A stretch of DNA of 64,000 bases from Teretinema zuelzerae (GCF_021021555.1 NZ_JAINWA010000001.1:1178001-1242000), one strand, 5' to 3'; positions 35,846 through 45,054 are shown, counted from the first letter of the stretch. Program-made: numbers and translations. The notes: a model not told the origin generated them from the letters alone.

Positions 35846-36748
35846 ATGAGGGACATGCAGCACTATATTTCGCGGCCGAAGGTTGATGCCCATAATCATC
35901 TCAACCTCGGCATGCGCTACACCACATACATGGCATGGTCCGGCTTTGAAATTCCGAATTTCCCCCGTCAGATGGACGGGCTCGACGATATGCACGACAT
36001 CATTTCCCGCTACACCCGCCCCCGCACGAAAACCGCAGAAGACGTAATAAGCCTCGTAGACATGTCGATCCGCGACGCGATCGCAGACGGAGTGGCTGTA
36101 CTGGAAGGTTCGATCGATATCGGCTTCATGGTGCATTTTAAAGAGAATATCGATAAATTTCTGCGCATGGTGAACAACTTCGTTTCAACCTACGGATCCC
36201 AAATAGAGTTCAGGCCGGAACTGGGAATGGGGAAAACATTCGACAAGAAAAAAATCGCGCGCTGGGCTCCCGCCCTCATGGAAAGCCGCGTATTTAAAAG
36301 CATCGACCTCTACGGCCCTGAAATAGAAGACGGAATCGAAGACTTCGTCGATATTTTCAAGCTGGCGGAAAAACTCGATATAAAGAAAAAAGCGCACGTC
36401 GGCGAATTTTCGGACGCGCGTTCGGTGCGCAGATTCGTCGAGTTCTTCGATCTCCACGAAGTCCAGCACGGAATAGGAGCGGCCGCCGACGACTCCGTGC
36501 TGCGATTCCTCGCAGATCGAAAAGTGCGTTGCAATGTCTGTCCGCAGAGCAACGTGATTCTCGGAGCCGTTCCTTCACTGAAAGAGCATCCGATCAAGAA
36601 AATGATAGACGCAGGCGTCCCGATCACCGTCGGAACGGACGACCTTCTATTTTTCGATCAGACGGTTTCCCAGCAGCTATTCCATCTCGTCGACGAAAAC
36701 GTTATTACCGAAGCCGACGCCGATGCGATCCTTTCCGCCGGACTCTGA
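35846..36748 (+). CDS. Adenosine deaminase-family amidohydrolase
   Basis: A 300-residue metal-dependent deaminase-like enzyme, somewhat shorter than typical ADA (about 330-350). Metal and active-site motifs in order: D-A-H-N-H-L-N, A-H-V-G-E-F, Q-H-G-I-G and G-T-D-D. It may deaminate adenosine or another purine; the substrate pocket cannot be read with confidence. GGAAGGAAG precedes the ATG at 35846, which I prefer to the ATG at 35831. It converges on mnmG with only three bases between stop codons and no terminator. Confidence 0.85.
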   Translation: MRDMQHYISRPKVDAHNHLNLGMRYTTYMAWSGFEIPNFPRQMDGLDDMHDIISRYTRPRTKTAEDVISLVDMSIRDAIADGVAVLEGSIDIGFMVHFKENIDKFLRMVNNFVSTYGSQIEFRPELGMGKTFDKKKIARWAPALMESRVFKSIDLYGPEIEDGIEDFVDIFKLAEKLDIKKKAHVGEFSDARSVRRFVEFFDLHEVQHGIGAAADDSVLRFLADRKVRCNVCPQSNVILGAVPSLKEHPIKKMIDAGVPITVGTDDLLFFDQTVSQQLFHLVDENVITEADADAILSAGL

Positions 36749-36751
36749 TTT

Positions 36752-38614
36752 TTATCTCAAATGAACCATCAACAGCATCACGTCTGAAGCCCTGATTCCA
36801 GAAATTCTCGACGCCTGTCCGAGAGTCGCCGGGCGCACGTCCTTCAGCTTATTCATCGACTCCTTCGACAGCCCCGAAACCCCTGAATAATCGAAATCCG
36901 ACGGTATCTTCGTATCGTCCATTTTTTTCAATTTGTCGATGCGCCGGTCCTGCGCGTCGATGTAGTGCTCGTATCTGATTTCCAGCTCGGCTGCTGTCCT
37001 GACTGCCGGCGGAAAGCTCTTGAACGAGGCTTCAAGCGAAAGAATGTCTTCGACGGGAACAAGGGGGTCGCGCAGCGCTTCAGCGCAAGTTTTGCCGATG
37101 TGCTTCGCCAACGACGGCGTCGCGCTTCCCTCTGCCGTAGTGATGCGCCGGGCATCCCATTGAGCGGTCAGCCCGTCCCTCAGCTCCAGCTTTTTCCTCA
37201 GCCTGTCGAGAGCCTCGGGTCTTCTGAGGCCGATCTCCCAGGATTTCGCCGTCAACCGCTCGTCCGCCGTGTCGTGGCGAAGCTTTAACCGGTATTCGGC
37301 CCGCGCGGTGAACATCCGGTAGGGCTCCTTCGTTCCGAGCGTTACCAGATCGTCGATCATAACCCCGATGTACGCCTCGGACCGTGAAAGCACGAAATGC
37401 TGCCGCTCCGATTCTCCGGCGGCGACCGCCCGGGAAGACAGGGCCGCGTTTATGCCCGCGATAATGCCCTGCCCGCCGGCTTCTTCGTAGCCGGAAGTGC
37501 CGTTGATCTGCCCGGCCGTGAACAAACCGGGAAGTCGCCGGGTTTCAAGATCGGGCGAAAGCTGCATGGGATCCATATAGTCGTATTCGACCGCGTAGGA
37601 CGGGCGGGTAACCACCGCGTCCGCCAGGCCGGGTATCGTGCGCATGAAGCTGTCCTGGACTTCCTCCGGAAGCGACGATGAAAGTCCGTTGATATAGAGT
37701 TCTTCCGTCTCAAGGCCTTCCGGCTCCAGAAACAGCTGATGGCGTTCGCGTTCGGCAAAGCGCACAACCTTGTCTTCGATCGAGGGGCAGTACCTCGGAC
37801 CGACGCCCTGAATTTTCCCCGAATACAGGGGAGAACGGTGGATGTTTTCCTGAATGATGCGATGAGTGTCCGCCGACGTATAGGTAAGCCAGCAGGGAAC
37901 CATCGGCCGGTCAACCTGATCGGAGGAAAAGGAGAACGGCATAGGCTCCGGGTCCCCGTCCTGCCGCTCGAGGAGCGAATAATCCACGGTGGAGCTGAGA
38001 ATGCGCGGAGGAGTGCCTGTTTTGAGCCTGCCCACGGCGAATCCCATCCGCCTCAGCGCGGATCCGAGGCCCTGCGCAGCTATTTCGCCGAGCCGTCCGT
38101 GGGGAGCCTCGTATTCCCCGATGAATATCTTCCCTTCCATAAAGGTTCCGGTCGTAAGCACGACCGCCCGCGCTCCGATGTCCCGCCCGCGCGACGTGCG
38201 GACGCCTCTGACGCGCGAATCGGCGATAAGGTCGATTACGGTGTCCTGATACACATGCAGGTTAGGCTCCAGCTCGAGAGCCTGCTTGGCGAGAAGCGAA
38301 TAGCGGAATTTATCGGCTTGAACGCGGGGAGCCTGGACAGCCGGGCCTCTGCTCCGGTTCAACAGCCGGTATTGAATCATGGTCGCGTCCGCGAGAAGGC
38401 CCATTTCGCCGCCGAGGGCGTCGATCTCGCGCACTATATTGCCTTTGGAAATCCCTCCGATCGAGGGGTTGCAGGACAGTCTTCCGATGGAATCCAGCGT
38501 TTGCGTAATAAGCATGGTCTTCTGCCCCATGCGCGCAGCCGCGAGCGCCGCCTCTATGCCGGCATGACCGCCGCCGACGACGATCACATCATAATCAGTA
38601 TATCGAAAACCCAT
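36752..38614 (-). CDS. mnmG: tRNA uridine-5-carboxymethylaminomethyl modification enzyme MnmG
   Basis: About 620 residues, the normal MnmG/GidA length. With MnmE it installs the cmnm5 group on wobble U34 of several tRNAs. The FAD-binding Rossmann motif G-G-G-H-A-G-I-E-A-A is at the N-terminus; A-G-Q-I-N-G-T-S-G-Y-E-E-A and the C-terminal helical domain are intact. I start at 38614, since the longer reading adds residues encoded by the promoter region. No Shine-Dalgarno is present and a TATACT box lies seven bases upstream, so the mRNA is probably leaderless. Confidence 0.96.
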   Translation of the reverse strand: MGFRYTDYDVIVVGGGHAGIEAALAAARMGQKTMLITQTLDSIGRLSCNPSIGGISKGNIVREIDALGGEMGLLADATMIQYRLLNRSRGPAVQAPRVQADKFRYSLLAKQALELEPNLHVYQDTVIDLIADSRVRGVRTSRGRDIGARAVVLTTGTFMEGKIFIGEYEAPHGRLGEIAAQGLGSALRRMGFAVGRLKTGTPPRILSSTVDYSLLERQDGDPEPMPFSFSSDQVDRPMVPCWLTYTSADTHRIIQENIHRSPLYSGKIQGVGPRYCPSIEDKVVRFAERERHQLFLEPEGLETEELYINGLSSSLPEEVQDSFMRTIPGLADAVVTRPSYAVEYDYMDPMQLSPDLETRRLPGLFTAGQINGTSGYEEAGGQGIIAGINAALSSRAVAAGESERQHFVLSRSEAYIGVMIDDLVTLGTKEPYRMFTARAEYRLKLRHDTADERLTAKSWEIGLRRPEALDRLRKKLELRDGLTAQWDARRITTAEGSATPSLAKHIGKTCAEALRDPLVPVEDILSLEASFKSFPPAVRTAAELEIRYEHYIDAQDRRIDKLKKMDDTKIPSDFDYSGVSGLSKESMNKLKDVRPATLGQASRISGIRASDVMLLMVHLR

Positions 38615-38621
38615 AGGCGGC

Positions 38622-38651
38622 AGTATAGCGACCTGCGGGGACGGCTGTCCA
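38622..38651 (-). promoter_or_regulatory. Leaderless promoter of mnmG
   Basis: On the minus strand, TGGACA (38646-38651), an 18-base spacer and TATACT (38622-38627) end seven bases before the mnmG ATG. Transcription would start at about the A of the ATG. Confidence 0.7.
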
Positions 38652-38663
38652 GCTATAGGGATT

Positions 38664-39347
38664 TTAGTCCATCCTGACGACGCGGTCGGCAAGGACGAGG
38701 GCTTCCTCTTCGTCGTGGGTCACATAGATCGCCGTATACCCGAGCTCAAGCTGGCGTTCGCGCAATTCCGAGCGAAGGCGGCCGCGGAGGTTCGCGTCCA
38801 GGGCGGAAAGGGGCTCGTCGAAGAGAACGACCCGCGGACCGGGAGCCAGCGTGCGCGCGAGGGCGATCCGCTGTTTTTCGCCTCCGGAAAGGGACTCGAT
38901 TCTGCGCCGGCCGAACCCCTGCAAACCGAAGCGCTCAAGCCACTGCGCGGCTGCCTCGCGGCTTTCCCTGCGGGACATCCCCTCCGAAATTAAACCGTAT
39001 CCGATGTTGTCGTCCACGCGAAGATGCGAAAAAAGCGCATGCTCCTGAAACACCATGCCCACCGAGCGTTTCCCCGGAGGAACCGCCGCGATATCCCTGC
39101 CGTCCATCAGCAGCGTCCCCGAGTCGGGAGACAGAAAGCCCGCTATCATGCGCAGCACGGAGGATTTCCCGCAGCCGGACGGCCCGAGCAGGGCTATCGA
39201 CTCTCCCGCTTTCAGCGCAAAGGAAACAGACACCCGTTTCATCGGCCACTGCTTTGCCAGCCCGACCGCCTCCAAAGACGCCCCTGACGGAGCCTTCGGC
39301 AGAGCTCCGCGCGATTCGCCGGTATTATTTTCGATCATAGAATTCAC
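38664..39347 (-). CDS. thiQ: Thiamine ABC transporter ATPase
   Basis: A 227-residue ABC ATPase. Walker A is G-P-S-G-C-G-K-S-S, signature L-S-G-G-E-K-Q-R, Walker B V-V-L-F-D-E-P and switch His in V-T-H-D-E-E-E-A. Placed in the thiBPQ operon by four-base overlap with the permease and by the TPP riboswitch upstream. On sequence alone FbpC- or PotA-like ATPases are similar. Confidence 0.88.
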   Translation of the reverse strand: MNSMIENNTGESRGALPKAPSGASLEAVGLAKQWPMKRVSVSFALKAGESIALLGPSGCGKSSVLRMIAGFLSPDSGTLLMDGRDIAAVPPGKRSVGMVFQEHALFSHLRVDDNIGYGLISEGMSRRESREAAAQWLERFGLQGFGRRRIESLSGGEKQRIALARTLAPGPRVVLFDEPLSALDANLRGRLRSELRERQLELGYTAIYVTHDEEEALVLADRVVRMD

Positions 39348-41020
39348 TCCTCGCCCGGGGACTCGAATCCCTCGCTATCCTGCAAGAAAAACACGAAGCC
39401 GCTGAGAAGCGCCAACAACACAGCGCAGGCGCAGGCTTCCGCGAACCGATACGAACCGACGAGCCGGTACAGCATCAGCGGCAGATTTTCAAACTTCGGA
39501 ATGCTCAGCACCAGCGGCAGCGTCGCGTCTCCCGCGCTGATGGCGAATACGAGGGCGGCTCCTGAAAGAATGCCCTTCGCCGCGAGCGGCAGCGTTACCC
39601 GCGCATGCGCCTCCAGAGGGCTTTTCGAAAGAAGCAGGGCGGCGTCCATTACCGAAGGAGGAATACGGTCGATCGCTGCCCGGATCTGAGTCCACGCGAA
39701 CGGCCAGGCCAGAGCCGAACCGGCGCATACCAGCATCCACACGCTGCCCCGGGGAACCAGCAGCCTCCAGCCGAAGCCCAGCATCACCGAGGACACCGCG
39801 AGGGGCGCCAGCGGAAGCATCGAAAGCAGCCTTCGCGGCGAGACGCGCTCCCATACGGCGAAAAAGGTCCCGGCGGCCGCGGAAACAAGTGCAACAGCCG
39901 CCGCCGTCCCGATCGTGGCGAACAGGGAAGGCGCGAAAGCGGGCCGGAAAAGCAGAGTCTTCCAGGCGGCAAGGCTCGCCGCGGACCGTCCCGTATACTG
40001 CCCTCCGGGAAAAAAGGAAAAAGAGCGGGCAACGACAAGCAGCAGGGGGCCGAGGAAGAATACGGCGATCGCAGCCAAAAAGACAACCGCGAGAGTCTTT
40101 TCCGTACGGGAGGCGAACCCGGTTCTCTTCGCCGGATTCCGGAATCCTGAAGCCCCTTCGGACAGTTTTTTCTGGATAGCCTGATAGGCGAACACGATGC
40201 CGAGGGCGCTGACCGTCTCGACGACGGCGATCCAGCCGGCCGCGCGATAGTCGAATCCGGCCCGTATCGCCAGGTACAGCTCTACCTCGAGCGTGGTGCC
40301 GCCGACCCCTCCGAACAGAAGCACGATGACGAAGCTGAAAAAACAATAGAGAAACACCAGCACGGACGAGGAGAGAACCGCTCCCGCCAAATGCGGAAAG
40401 GTCACCGTCCTGAATATCCTGAACGGACTCGCGCCCAAAAGCGCGGCGGCCTCCTCTTCCGAGGCGGGCAGGCGCTCCCAGACCCGCGAAACGGTGCGGA
40501 GCACGACCGGGAAATTATAGAGCCCGTGTGCAAGCACCACCCCGGAAAGAGAATATAGAAAAGTGACAGGCGGCTCTTCCAACCGGAAAATCCGCATCAA
40601 CGCCGTATTCAAATATCCCTGCCGGCCGTAAAAAAGAACGAAGGCCAGAGCGATGATGATCGGAGGAATGCACAAGGGGATTCCGGAAAGGGAGAGCAGC
40701 AGTCTGCGTCCGGGAAATTCTCTGCGTGCCGTCAGAAACGCGGCGGGAACGCCGAGGGCCATCGCAGTCAGCGAGGAAAGCAGGGCCTGAAGCAGCGTGA
40801 AGCCGAGGGCTGAGAACAGCCGGGAGAAGCCGACTCCCGGCGCGCCTCCCGCCGGAGAATCGCTTCCCGACGCGGCTAAGAGCGCCGCGCCGGCAGGAAT
40901 AAAAAACGATAAAAGCGCGGCTAGCAGGGCGGCGGCTCCGGCTCCGGCCGTCAGCAGGAGGATCATGCCGCCGGGGGCCGGCCGGCGGAGCGCACACCCC
41001 CGCATCGGGTTCAGTTTCAT
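39344..41020 (-). CDS. thiP: Thiamine ABC transporter permease (two fused domains)
   Basis: A 558-residue permease with about 12 TM helices and two permease domains. The EAA loops are E-E-E-A-A-A-L-L-G-A-S near residue 195 and M-D-A-A-L-L-L-S-K-S near residue 460. This duplicated layout is typical of ThiP/FbpB. It overlaps thiB and thiQ by four bases each. Confidence 0.9.
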   Translation of the reverse strand: MKLNPMRGCALRRPAPGGMILLLTAGAGAAALLAALLSFFIPAGAALLAASGSDSPAGGAPGVGFSRLFSALGFTLLQALLSSLTAMALGVPAAFLTARREFPGRRLLLSLSGIPLCIPPIIIALAFVLFYGRQGYLNTALMRIFRLEEPPVTFLYSLSGVVLAHGLYNFPVVLRTVSRVWERLPASEEEAAALLGASPFRIFRTVTFPHLAGAVLSSSVLVFLYCFFSFVIVLLFGGVGGTTLEVELYLAIRAGFDYRAAGWIAVVETVSALGIVFAYQAIQKKLSEGASGFRNPAKRTGFASRTEKTLAVVFLAAIAVFFLGPLLLVVARSFSFFPGGQYTGRSAASLAAWKTLLFRPAFAPSLFATIGTAAAVALVSAAAGTFFAVWERVSPRRLLSMLPLAPLAVSSVMLGFGWRLLVPRGSVWMLVCAGSALAWPFAWTQIRAAIDRIPPSVMDAALLLSKSPLEAHARVTLPLAAKGILSGAALVFAISAGDATLPLVLSIPKFENLPLMLYRLVGSYRFAEACACAVLLALLSGFVFFLQDSEGFESPGEE

Positions 41021-42042
41021 CTACCCAGAATCGATACGGCCTGATTGACCGCCTTGCCGACCGCGTCGACCGGCGCCGCAACGGTTTTCTCCGCGCGGGG
41101 AGCCAAGCGATAGGAAGCAGGCAGCTCGACGCTCGCGGAAACCGGGTACATCCACTGGGTAAGGGGCAGCACAGCCTGCGCCTCGTCGGTGAGCATGAAA
41201 TCGATAAAGGCCTTTCCGCCCTCGGAATTCGCGGCTCTCTTTACCAGCCCGAGCCCTTCGATCTGCATCGCGTGTCCCTCGGGAAACACCAGGGCCTGAT
41301 ACCGTTCGGTCTGCTCGTATTCAAGGTGATAAGCGGGGCTCGTGGTATAGCTGATCACGAGAGGAGCTTCGCCTGAGGTGAACAGTCCGTAGCCGGTGTC
41401 CCAGCCGGGAGCGAGCGTCAAAACGTTGTCCTTCAGGCGGCTCCAGTAATCAGTCCACCGGTCGCCGTAGGCACCCATCGTCCAGGCAAGAAACCCGATT
41501 CCGGGGGTGCTGGTCCGCGGATCCATCAGAATGATTTTCCCCTTGTACTCGGGAGAACACAGGTCTTCAAGGTTTTCCGGGCGCCGCACCGAAGAAGCAG
41601 TATCGAAAATAAAGGCGAAATAGCCCCAGTCGTACGGCGTCAACAGCCAGTCGCCGGAGAGCAGCAGAGAGCTGTCGACAGCGTCGGAACCGGCAGGCTT
41701 GTACGCCGTTAAAACGCCGGCGGAACGCGCCGCGGGAAGAAGGTTGTTGTCGATCCCGACCAGCACATCGGCTCCCGGGCTCTTGCGTTCCATGACCGCG
41801 CGCGAAAGCACCTGGGCCGCGTCGCCGCAGGACACGAATTCGACGGTCATTCCGGTTTTTTCCGCGAACAGCCTGGCAAGCTCGGGAGCGGGCCCCCAAT
41901 CAGCGGTGAACGAATCGTAGGCGTACACCGTGACCGTCTTTGAGACGTCGGCGTCGCTCTTTCCTCCCGCGGACAAAACCGCGGGAACCATCAATGAGAA
42001 AAATACTGAACATGCGCAGAATGAAAAAAGACGGGTCTTCAT
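41017..42042 (-). CDS. thiB: Thiamine-binding periplasmic protein
   Basis: A 341-residue binding protein with signal peptide residues 1-24. Family motifs include V-Y-A-Y-D-S-F, P-Y-D-W-G-Y-F-A and D-P-R-T-S-T-P-G-I-G-F. The start at 42042 is set by the GGAGGGAG just upstream, which is also the 3' end of the TPP aptamer; the longer reading would cover the riboswitch. First gene of thiBPQ. Confidence 0.92.
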   Translation of the reverse strand: MKTRLFSFCACSVFFSLMVPAVLSAGGKSDADVSKTVTVYAYDSFTADWGPAPELARLFAEKTGMTVEFVSCGDAAQVLSRAVMERKSPGADVLVGIDNNLLPAARSAGVLTAYKPAGSDAVDSSLLLSGDWLLTPYDWGYFAFIFDTASSVRRPENLEDLCSPEYKGKIILMDPRTSTPGIGFLAWTMGAYGDRWTDYWSRLKDNVLTLAPGWDTGYGLFTSGEAPLVISYTTSPAYHLEYEQTERYQALVFPEGHAMQIEGLGLVKRAANSEGGKAFIDFMLTDEAQAVLPLTQWMYPVSASVELPASYRLAPRAEKTVAAPVDAVGKAVNQAVSILGR

Positions 42043-42178
42043 CACTCTCCCTCCGCCGGCATTACCCGGATCAGGTTGCCGGATCCGTACGGATCCGGGC
42101 GGGTTCAAGGCGAACCCGCTGGGGTATAATCTCAGTCATGTCGAACCCGCGCTTGCGGATTCCATAACACCCCCGGTC
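42043..42178 (-). promoter_or_regulatory. TPP riboswitch (THI element)
   Basis: Conserved THI blocks read in order on the minus strand: GGGGGTGT (P2), CTGAGA at 42130-42135, TACCCC, ACCTGATC at 42069-42076, TAATGCC at 42058-42064 and GGCGGAGGGA. The last block supplies the thiB Shine-Dalgarno, so TPP binding should hide it and block translation. Two extra hairpins (42079-42098 and 42099-42119) sit between P2 and ACCTGATC. Confidence 0.93.
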
Positions 42179-42227
42179 GGGCATACACTAGCGAAGGTTC
42201 GGGAAAAAGGCAATAGCCGGGGGCGAA

Positions 42228-42256
42228 ATGACAGAGAGCCGATTTTCACGTATACT
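42228..42256 (+). promoter_or_regulatory. Promoter of the PfkB-family kinase
   Basis: ATGACA (42228-42233), a 17-base spacer and TATACT (42251-42256). Transcription would start near 42263, making a leader of about 20 bases that holds the GGGGGA ribosome site. Confidence 0.75.
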
Positions 42257-42282
42257 CGGGATTGAATCAGGGGGAACGCAAG

Positions 42283-43224
42283 ATGCGCACAGTGCTCAGC
42301 ATCGGATCGGCTTCGGTCGACATAAAGGCTTTCAGCTATCAGGAAGACGTACAAAACGCGTACCGCGAAGGAACGATCGATCTGGTGCCGGGAGGAGTAG
42401 CCCGGGGGATGGCGATAAACCTGCGCCAGCTCGGCTTCACGACCGCGATCTGCTCGGTCGTGGGCCAGGACATATTCGGCGAATACATACGAAAAAATCT
42501 GGAGACGGCGCAGGTCCGCACGGAGCTCCTGCGCACAAGCCCCAACGGAACCACAGCGCTTTTTTCCGTCATGGGAGCCCAGGGAGCGTCCTCGTCGTGC
42601 ATATATTCGAACGCCATCCTTTCTCAAATCGCGGTGGACGCCGATTTTCTGCAGAAGGTCGAAGAACTAAAAATAGACACCTTCGTCATCGACTCGAATC
42701 TGTCGATTGAAACTCTCGAAGCCCTCTACGCCCTGAAAGCGGCGGGCAAAACATTCGGCAAGCATCCGCTCTTCGTCTTCCAGAACGCGACCTCTCCGGA
42801 CATCGCGCGGAAAACCCTCCCCTGGGCGCCGCTGATAGACCTCTTCGGCGCGAACGAATTCGAAGCCGCCGCCATTCTGGAAGAAGCGCCGGGATCCCTG
42901 CTTCCGACCGAAGAAACAGCCTCGCGCTTCCGCGCTCTCGGATACCGCTCCTTCATAATCACCTTCGGCGACCGGGGAGTCCTCGTCGGGATCGGAGATA
43001 AAACCTGGATCGAAAAACCCTATATCCCGTCGAGCGTCGTGGACACCGTCGGCGCGGGAGACGCCTTCGCCTCGGGCTTTCTGTACGGCCACCTCAGGGG
43101 AAAATCGGAAAAGGCATGCATCAGATACGGCCTGGCCTGCGCCCGCGAAACCATCGCGACCAGGGAAACCGTCTGCGGGATCCTCACCGCCGAATTCCTG
43201 GAAAATTACGACCACCCATCCTGA
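42283..43224 (+). CDS. PfkB-family carbohydrate kinase
   Basis: A 313-residue ribokinase-fold sugar kinase. N-terminal substrate region P-G-G-V-A-R-G-M-A-I-N-L and the C-terminal ATP/anion-hole signature D-T-V-G-A-G-D-A-F (catalytic Asp) are intact. Pseudouridine kinase or another sugar/nucleoside kinase is possible; specificity cannot be set from sequence. GGGGGA lies just before the ATG at 42283, and the promoter position excludes the upstream TTG reading at 42262. Confidence 0.88.
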   Translation: MRTVLSIGSASVDIKAFSYQEDVQNAYREGTIDLVPGGVARGMAINLRQLGFTTAICSVVGQDIFGEYIRKNLETAQVRTELLRTSPNGTTALFSVMGAQGASSSCIYSNAILSQIAVDADFLQKVEELKIDTFVIDSNLSIETLEALYALKAAGKTFGKHPLFVFQNATSPDIARKTLPWAPLIDLFGANEFEAAAILEEAPGSLLPTEETASRFRALGYRSFIITFGDRGVLVGIGDKTWIEKPYIPSSVVDTVGAGDAFASGFLYGHLRGKSEKACIRYGLACARETIATRETVCGILTAEFLENYDHPS

Positions 43225-43280
43225 AAGCATACGTTCTCCATGCGCTGGGCATCGGGAAGTTAGCGTTTCCGCGGACACGC

Positions 43281-43321
43281 GAAAAAAAAAGGCTGTCCCG
43301 CGGCATTCTGCAGGACAGCCT
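43281..43321 (-). terminator. Intrinsic terminator downstream of rny
   Basis: On the minus strand GGCTGTCC and GGACAGCC arms are followed by a run of nine T. It lies about 140 bases past the rny stop, leaving a long structured 3' region. Confidence 0.85.
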
Positions 43322-43456
43322 ATCATGTTTTGAATCTATTTCGCGTTGCCCTTTCGCGCAACGCGGATCTGCATCAGACCGCCAAACCTGAGCATTCCCT
43401 ACCGGGCCTAAACCAGGCGAGGAACTGATCTTTGATCAGTTCCTCGAGAAGAATGC
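43322..43456 (-). other. Structured 3' region of rny, possible small RNA
   Basis: No ORF is evident. Reading the minus strand, three hairpins precede the terminator: a perfect 12-bp stem with three-base loop (43424-43450 region), GCGGTCTG...CAGATCCGC (43363-43382 region), and CGCGTTGC...GCAACGCG (43342-43366 region). This could be a 3'-UTR-derived small RNA or a stability element for the rny message. No known RNA family was recognised. Confidence 0.45.
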
Positions 43457-43459
43457 GCG

Positions 43460-44986
43460 CTATCGCGCGTATTCTACAATTCTGGTTTCCCGTATGAGAG
43501 TTACCCGGATGCGTCCGGGATAGCGCAGATCGTTTTCGATCTTCTTGGCTATATTGCGTCCCAATTCCTTTACATCGGCGTCGGGAATCTTCTCGTTGTT
43601 CACGAGAACCCGGAGTTCGCGGCCGGCCTGAATGGCGTACGCTTTCTCTACTCCGGTGAATCCTTCGGCGATCGACTCCAGGTTTTCAAGCCGCTTCACG
43701 TAATTGTCTATGGTCTCGCGGCGCGCTCCCGGCCTTGCGGCTGAAATTGCGTCGGCGATCTGCACAAGAACAGACTCGATGCACGACGGCTCTACGTCGT
43801 TGTGGTGAGAACCGATCGCGTTGATGACGCGCGCGTCCTCGTTCATCTTCCGCGCCATCTCCATACCGACTTCGGCATGGTTCTGGTCGGAATCGTTCTC
43901 CGCGCCCTTTCCGATATCGTGCAGCAGCGCGGATCTCTTGGCGAGTTCGCGGTTCGCGCCGATTTCGGCGGCGAGCATTCCGGCTATCATCGCGACTTCC
44001 TTCGAGTGGTACAGGACGTTCTGTCCGTAGCTCGTGCGGAAGTACAAGCGGCCGAGAGCCCGTACGCCTTCCTGGCTCATGTTGTGTATGCCCAGATCGA
44101 AGAGGACTTTCTCCCCTTCTTCGTAAATCTTTTGCGAAATCTCTCTGGTAACCTTCTGCACGATCTCTTCGATGCGCGCGGGATGGATTCGTCCGTCGAG
44201 AATGAGCCGTTCGAGCGAAACCTTCGCGATTTCCTTTCTCACGGGATCGAAGCAGGAAATGACCACTGCCTCGGGAGTATCGTCGATAATGACGTCGACT
44301 CCGGTCAGCGTCTCGAGCGTGCGGATGTTCCGCCCCTCGCGTCCGATGATCCGTCCCTTCATTTCGTCGCTGGGAAGGCTTACCGTCGCTACGGTGATGT
44401 CGCTCGTAGTCTCGGTCGCGATGCGCTGTATCGTAGACACAAGCACGTCGCGGGCCTTTTTCTCCGAGGAAAGCTGCGCTTCCTGCTCGATCTTGTTGAG
44501 CAGAAGCTGCGCGTCGTGCTTCGCCTCGTTCTCAAGATCCTTGATAATAAGGGCTTTCGCCTCTTCTGATGTAAGTCCGGAGATTCGTTCAAGCTCCAGA
44601 CGATACCGTTCTTCTTCTCCGTCGATGAACTTTTCCCGCTCCGCAAGATGTTTTTCCTGCTCGGCGATTTTTTCATCCTGCTTGTCCATCGTTTCAGTGC
44701 GTTTGTCTAACGCTTCTTCCTTCAGGGTAAGCCTGCGCTCATAGCGCTGCAGCTCGCTCCTGCGTTCACGATTTTCCCGCTCCTGCTGGTTTCTTTCCCG
44801 AATAAGCTGTTCTTTTGCTTCTAGAAGAATTTCCTTCTTTTGCGCTTCTGCTTCTTTAATTGCGTCCTGTTTTACACGTTCCGCTCTTTGTTCAGATGCA
44901 GATAGTTGAAATCTGGCGTACAGCCAGCGAATAGTCCATCCAAGAAATAAACCGGCAGCAGGCAGGACAACATACAATACATTCAT
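43460..44986 (-). CDS. rny: Ribonuclease Y
   Basis: A 508-residue membrane-anchored endoribonuclease that starts mRNA decay. Residues 1-24 form the TM anchor, about 25-190 a long charged coiled coil, then a KH domain (I-I-G-R-E-G-R-N-I-R) and an HD domain (L-L-H-D-I-G-K-G, metal-binding His-Asp). Start at 44986 follows GGAG at good spacing; the ATG at 45019 has no ribosome site. It has its own promoter and a structured 3' region. Confidence 0.96.
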   Translation of the reverse strand: MNVLYVVLPAAGLFLGWTIRWLYARFQLSASEQRAERVKQDAIKEAEAQKKEILLEAKEQLIRERNQQERENRERRSELQRYERRLTLKEEALDKRTETMDKQDEKIAEQEKHLAEREKFIDGEEERYRLELERISGLTSEEAKALIIKDLENEAKHDAQLLLNKIEQEAQLSSEKKARDVLVSTIQRIATETTSDITVATVSLPSDEMKGRIIGREGRNIRTLETLTGVDVIIDDTPEAVVISCFDPVRKEIAKVSLERLILDGRIHPARIEEIVQKVTREISQKIYEEGEKVLFDLGIHNMSQEGVRALGRLYFRTSYGQNVLYHSKEVAMIAGMLAAEIGANRELAKRSALLHDIGKGAENDSDQNHAEVGMEMARKMNEDARVINAIGSHHNDVEPSCIESVLVQIADAISAARPGARRETIDNYVKRLENLESIAEGFTGVEKAYAIQAGRELRVLVNNEKIPDADVKELGRNIAKKIENDLRYPGRIRVTLIRETRIVEYAR

Positions 44987-45024
44987 GCGTATGCTCCTCT
45001 CCATTTTATAAGCTGTCAAACTAG

Positions 45025-45054
45025 ATGATACAGGGGACAGCCCCTCGATGTCAA
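45025..45054 (-). promoter_or_regulatory. Promoter of rny with dyad in the spacer
   Basis: On the minus strand TTGACA (45049-45054), an 18-base spacer and TATCAT (45025-45030). The spacer holds an inverted repeat, AGGGG-ACAG-CCCCT on the plus strand (45032-45045), well placed for a repressor or for promoter-distorting activators. Confidence 0.7.

Noticed and set aside
43380-43425. Signal recognition particle RNA
   Set aside because: A CCCGG-TA-GGG segment on the minus strand recalls the SRP apical loop, but the conserved AGCAG side and the rest of the SRP stem are missing.
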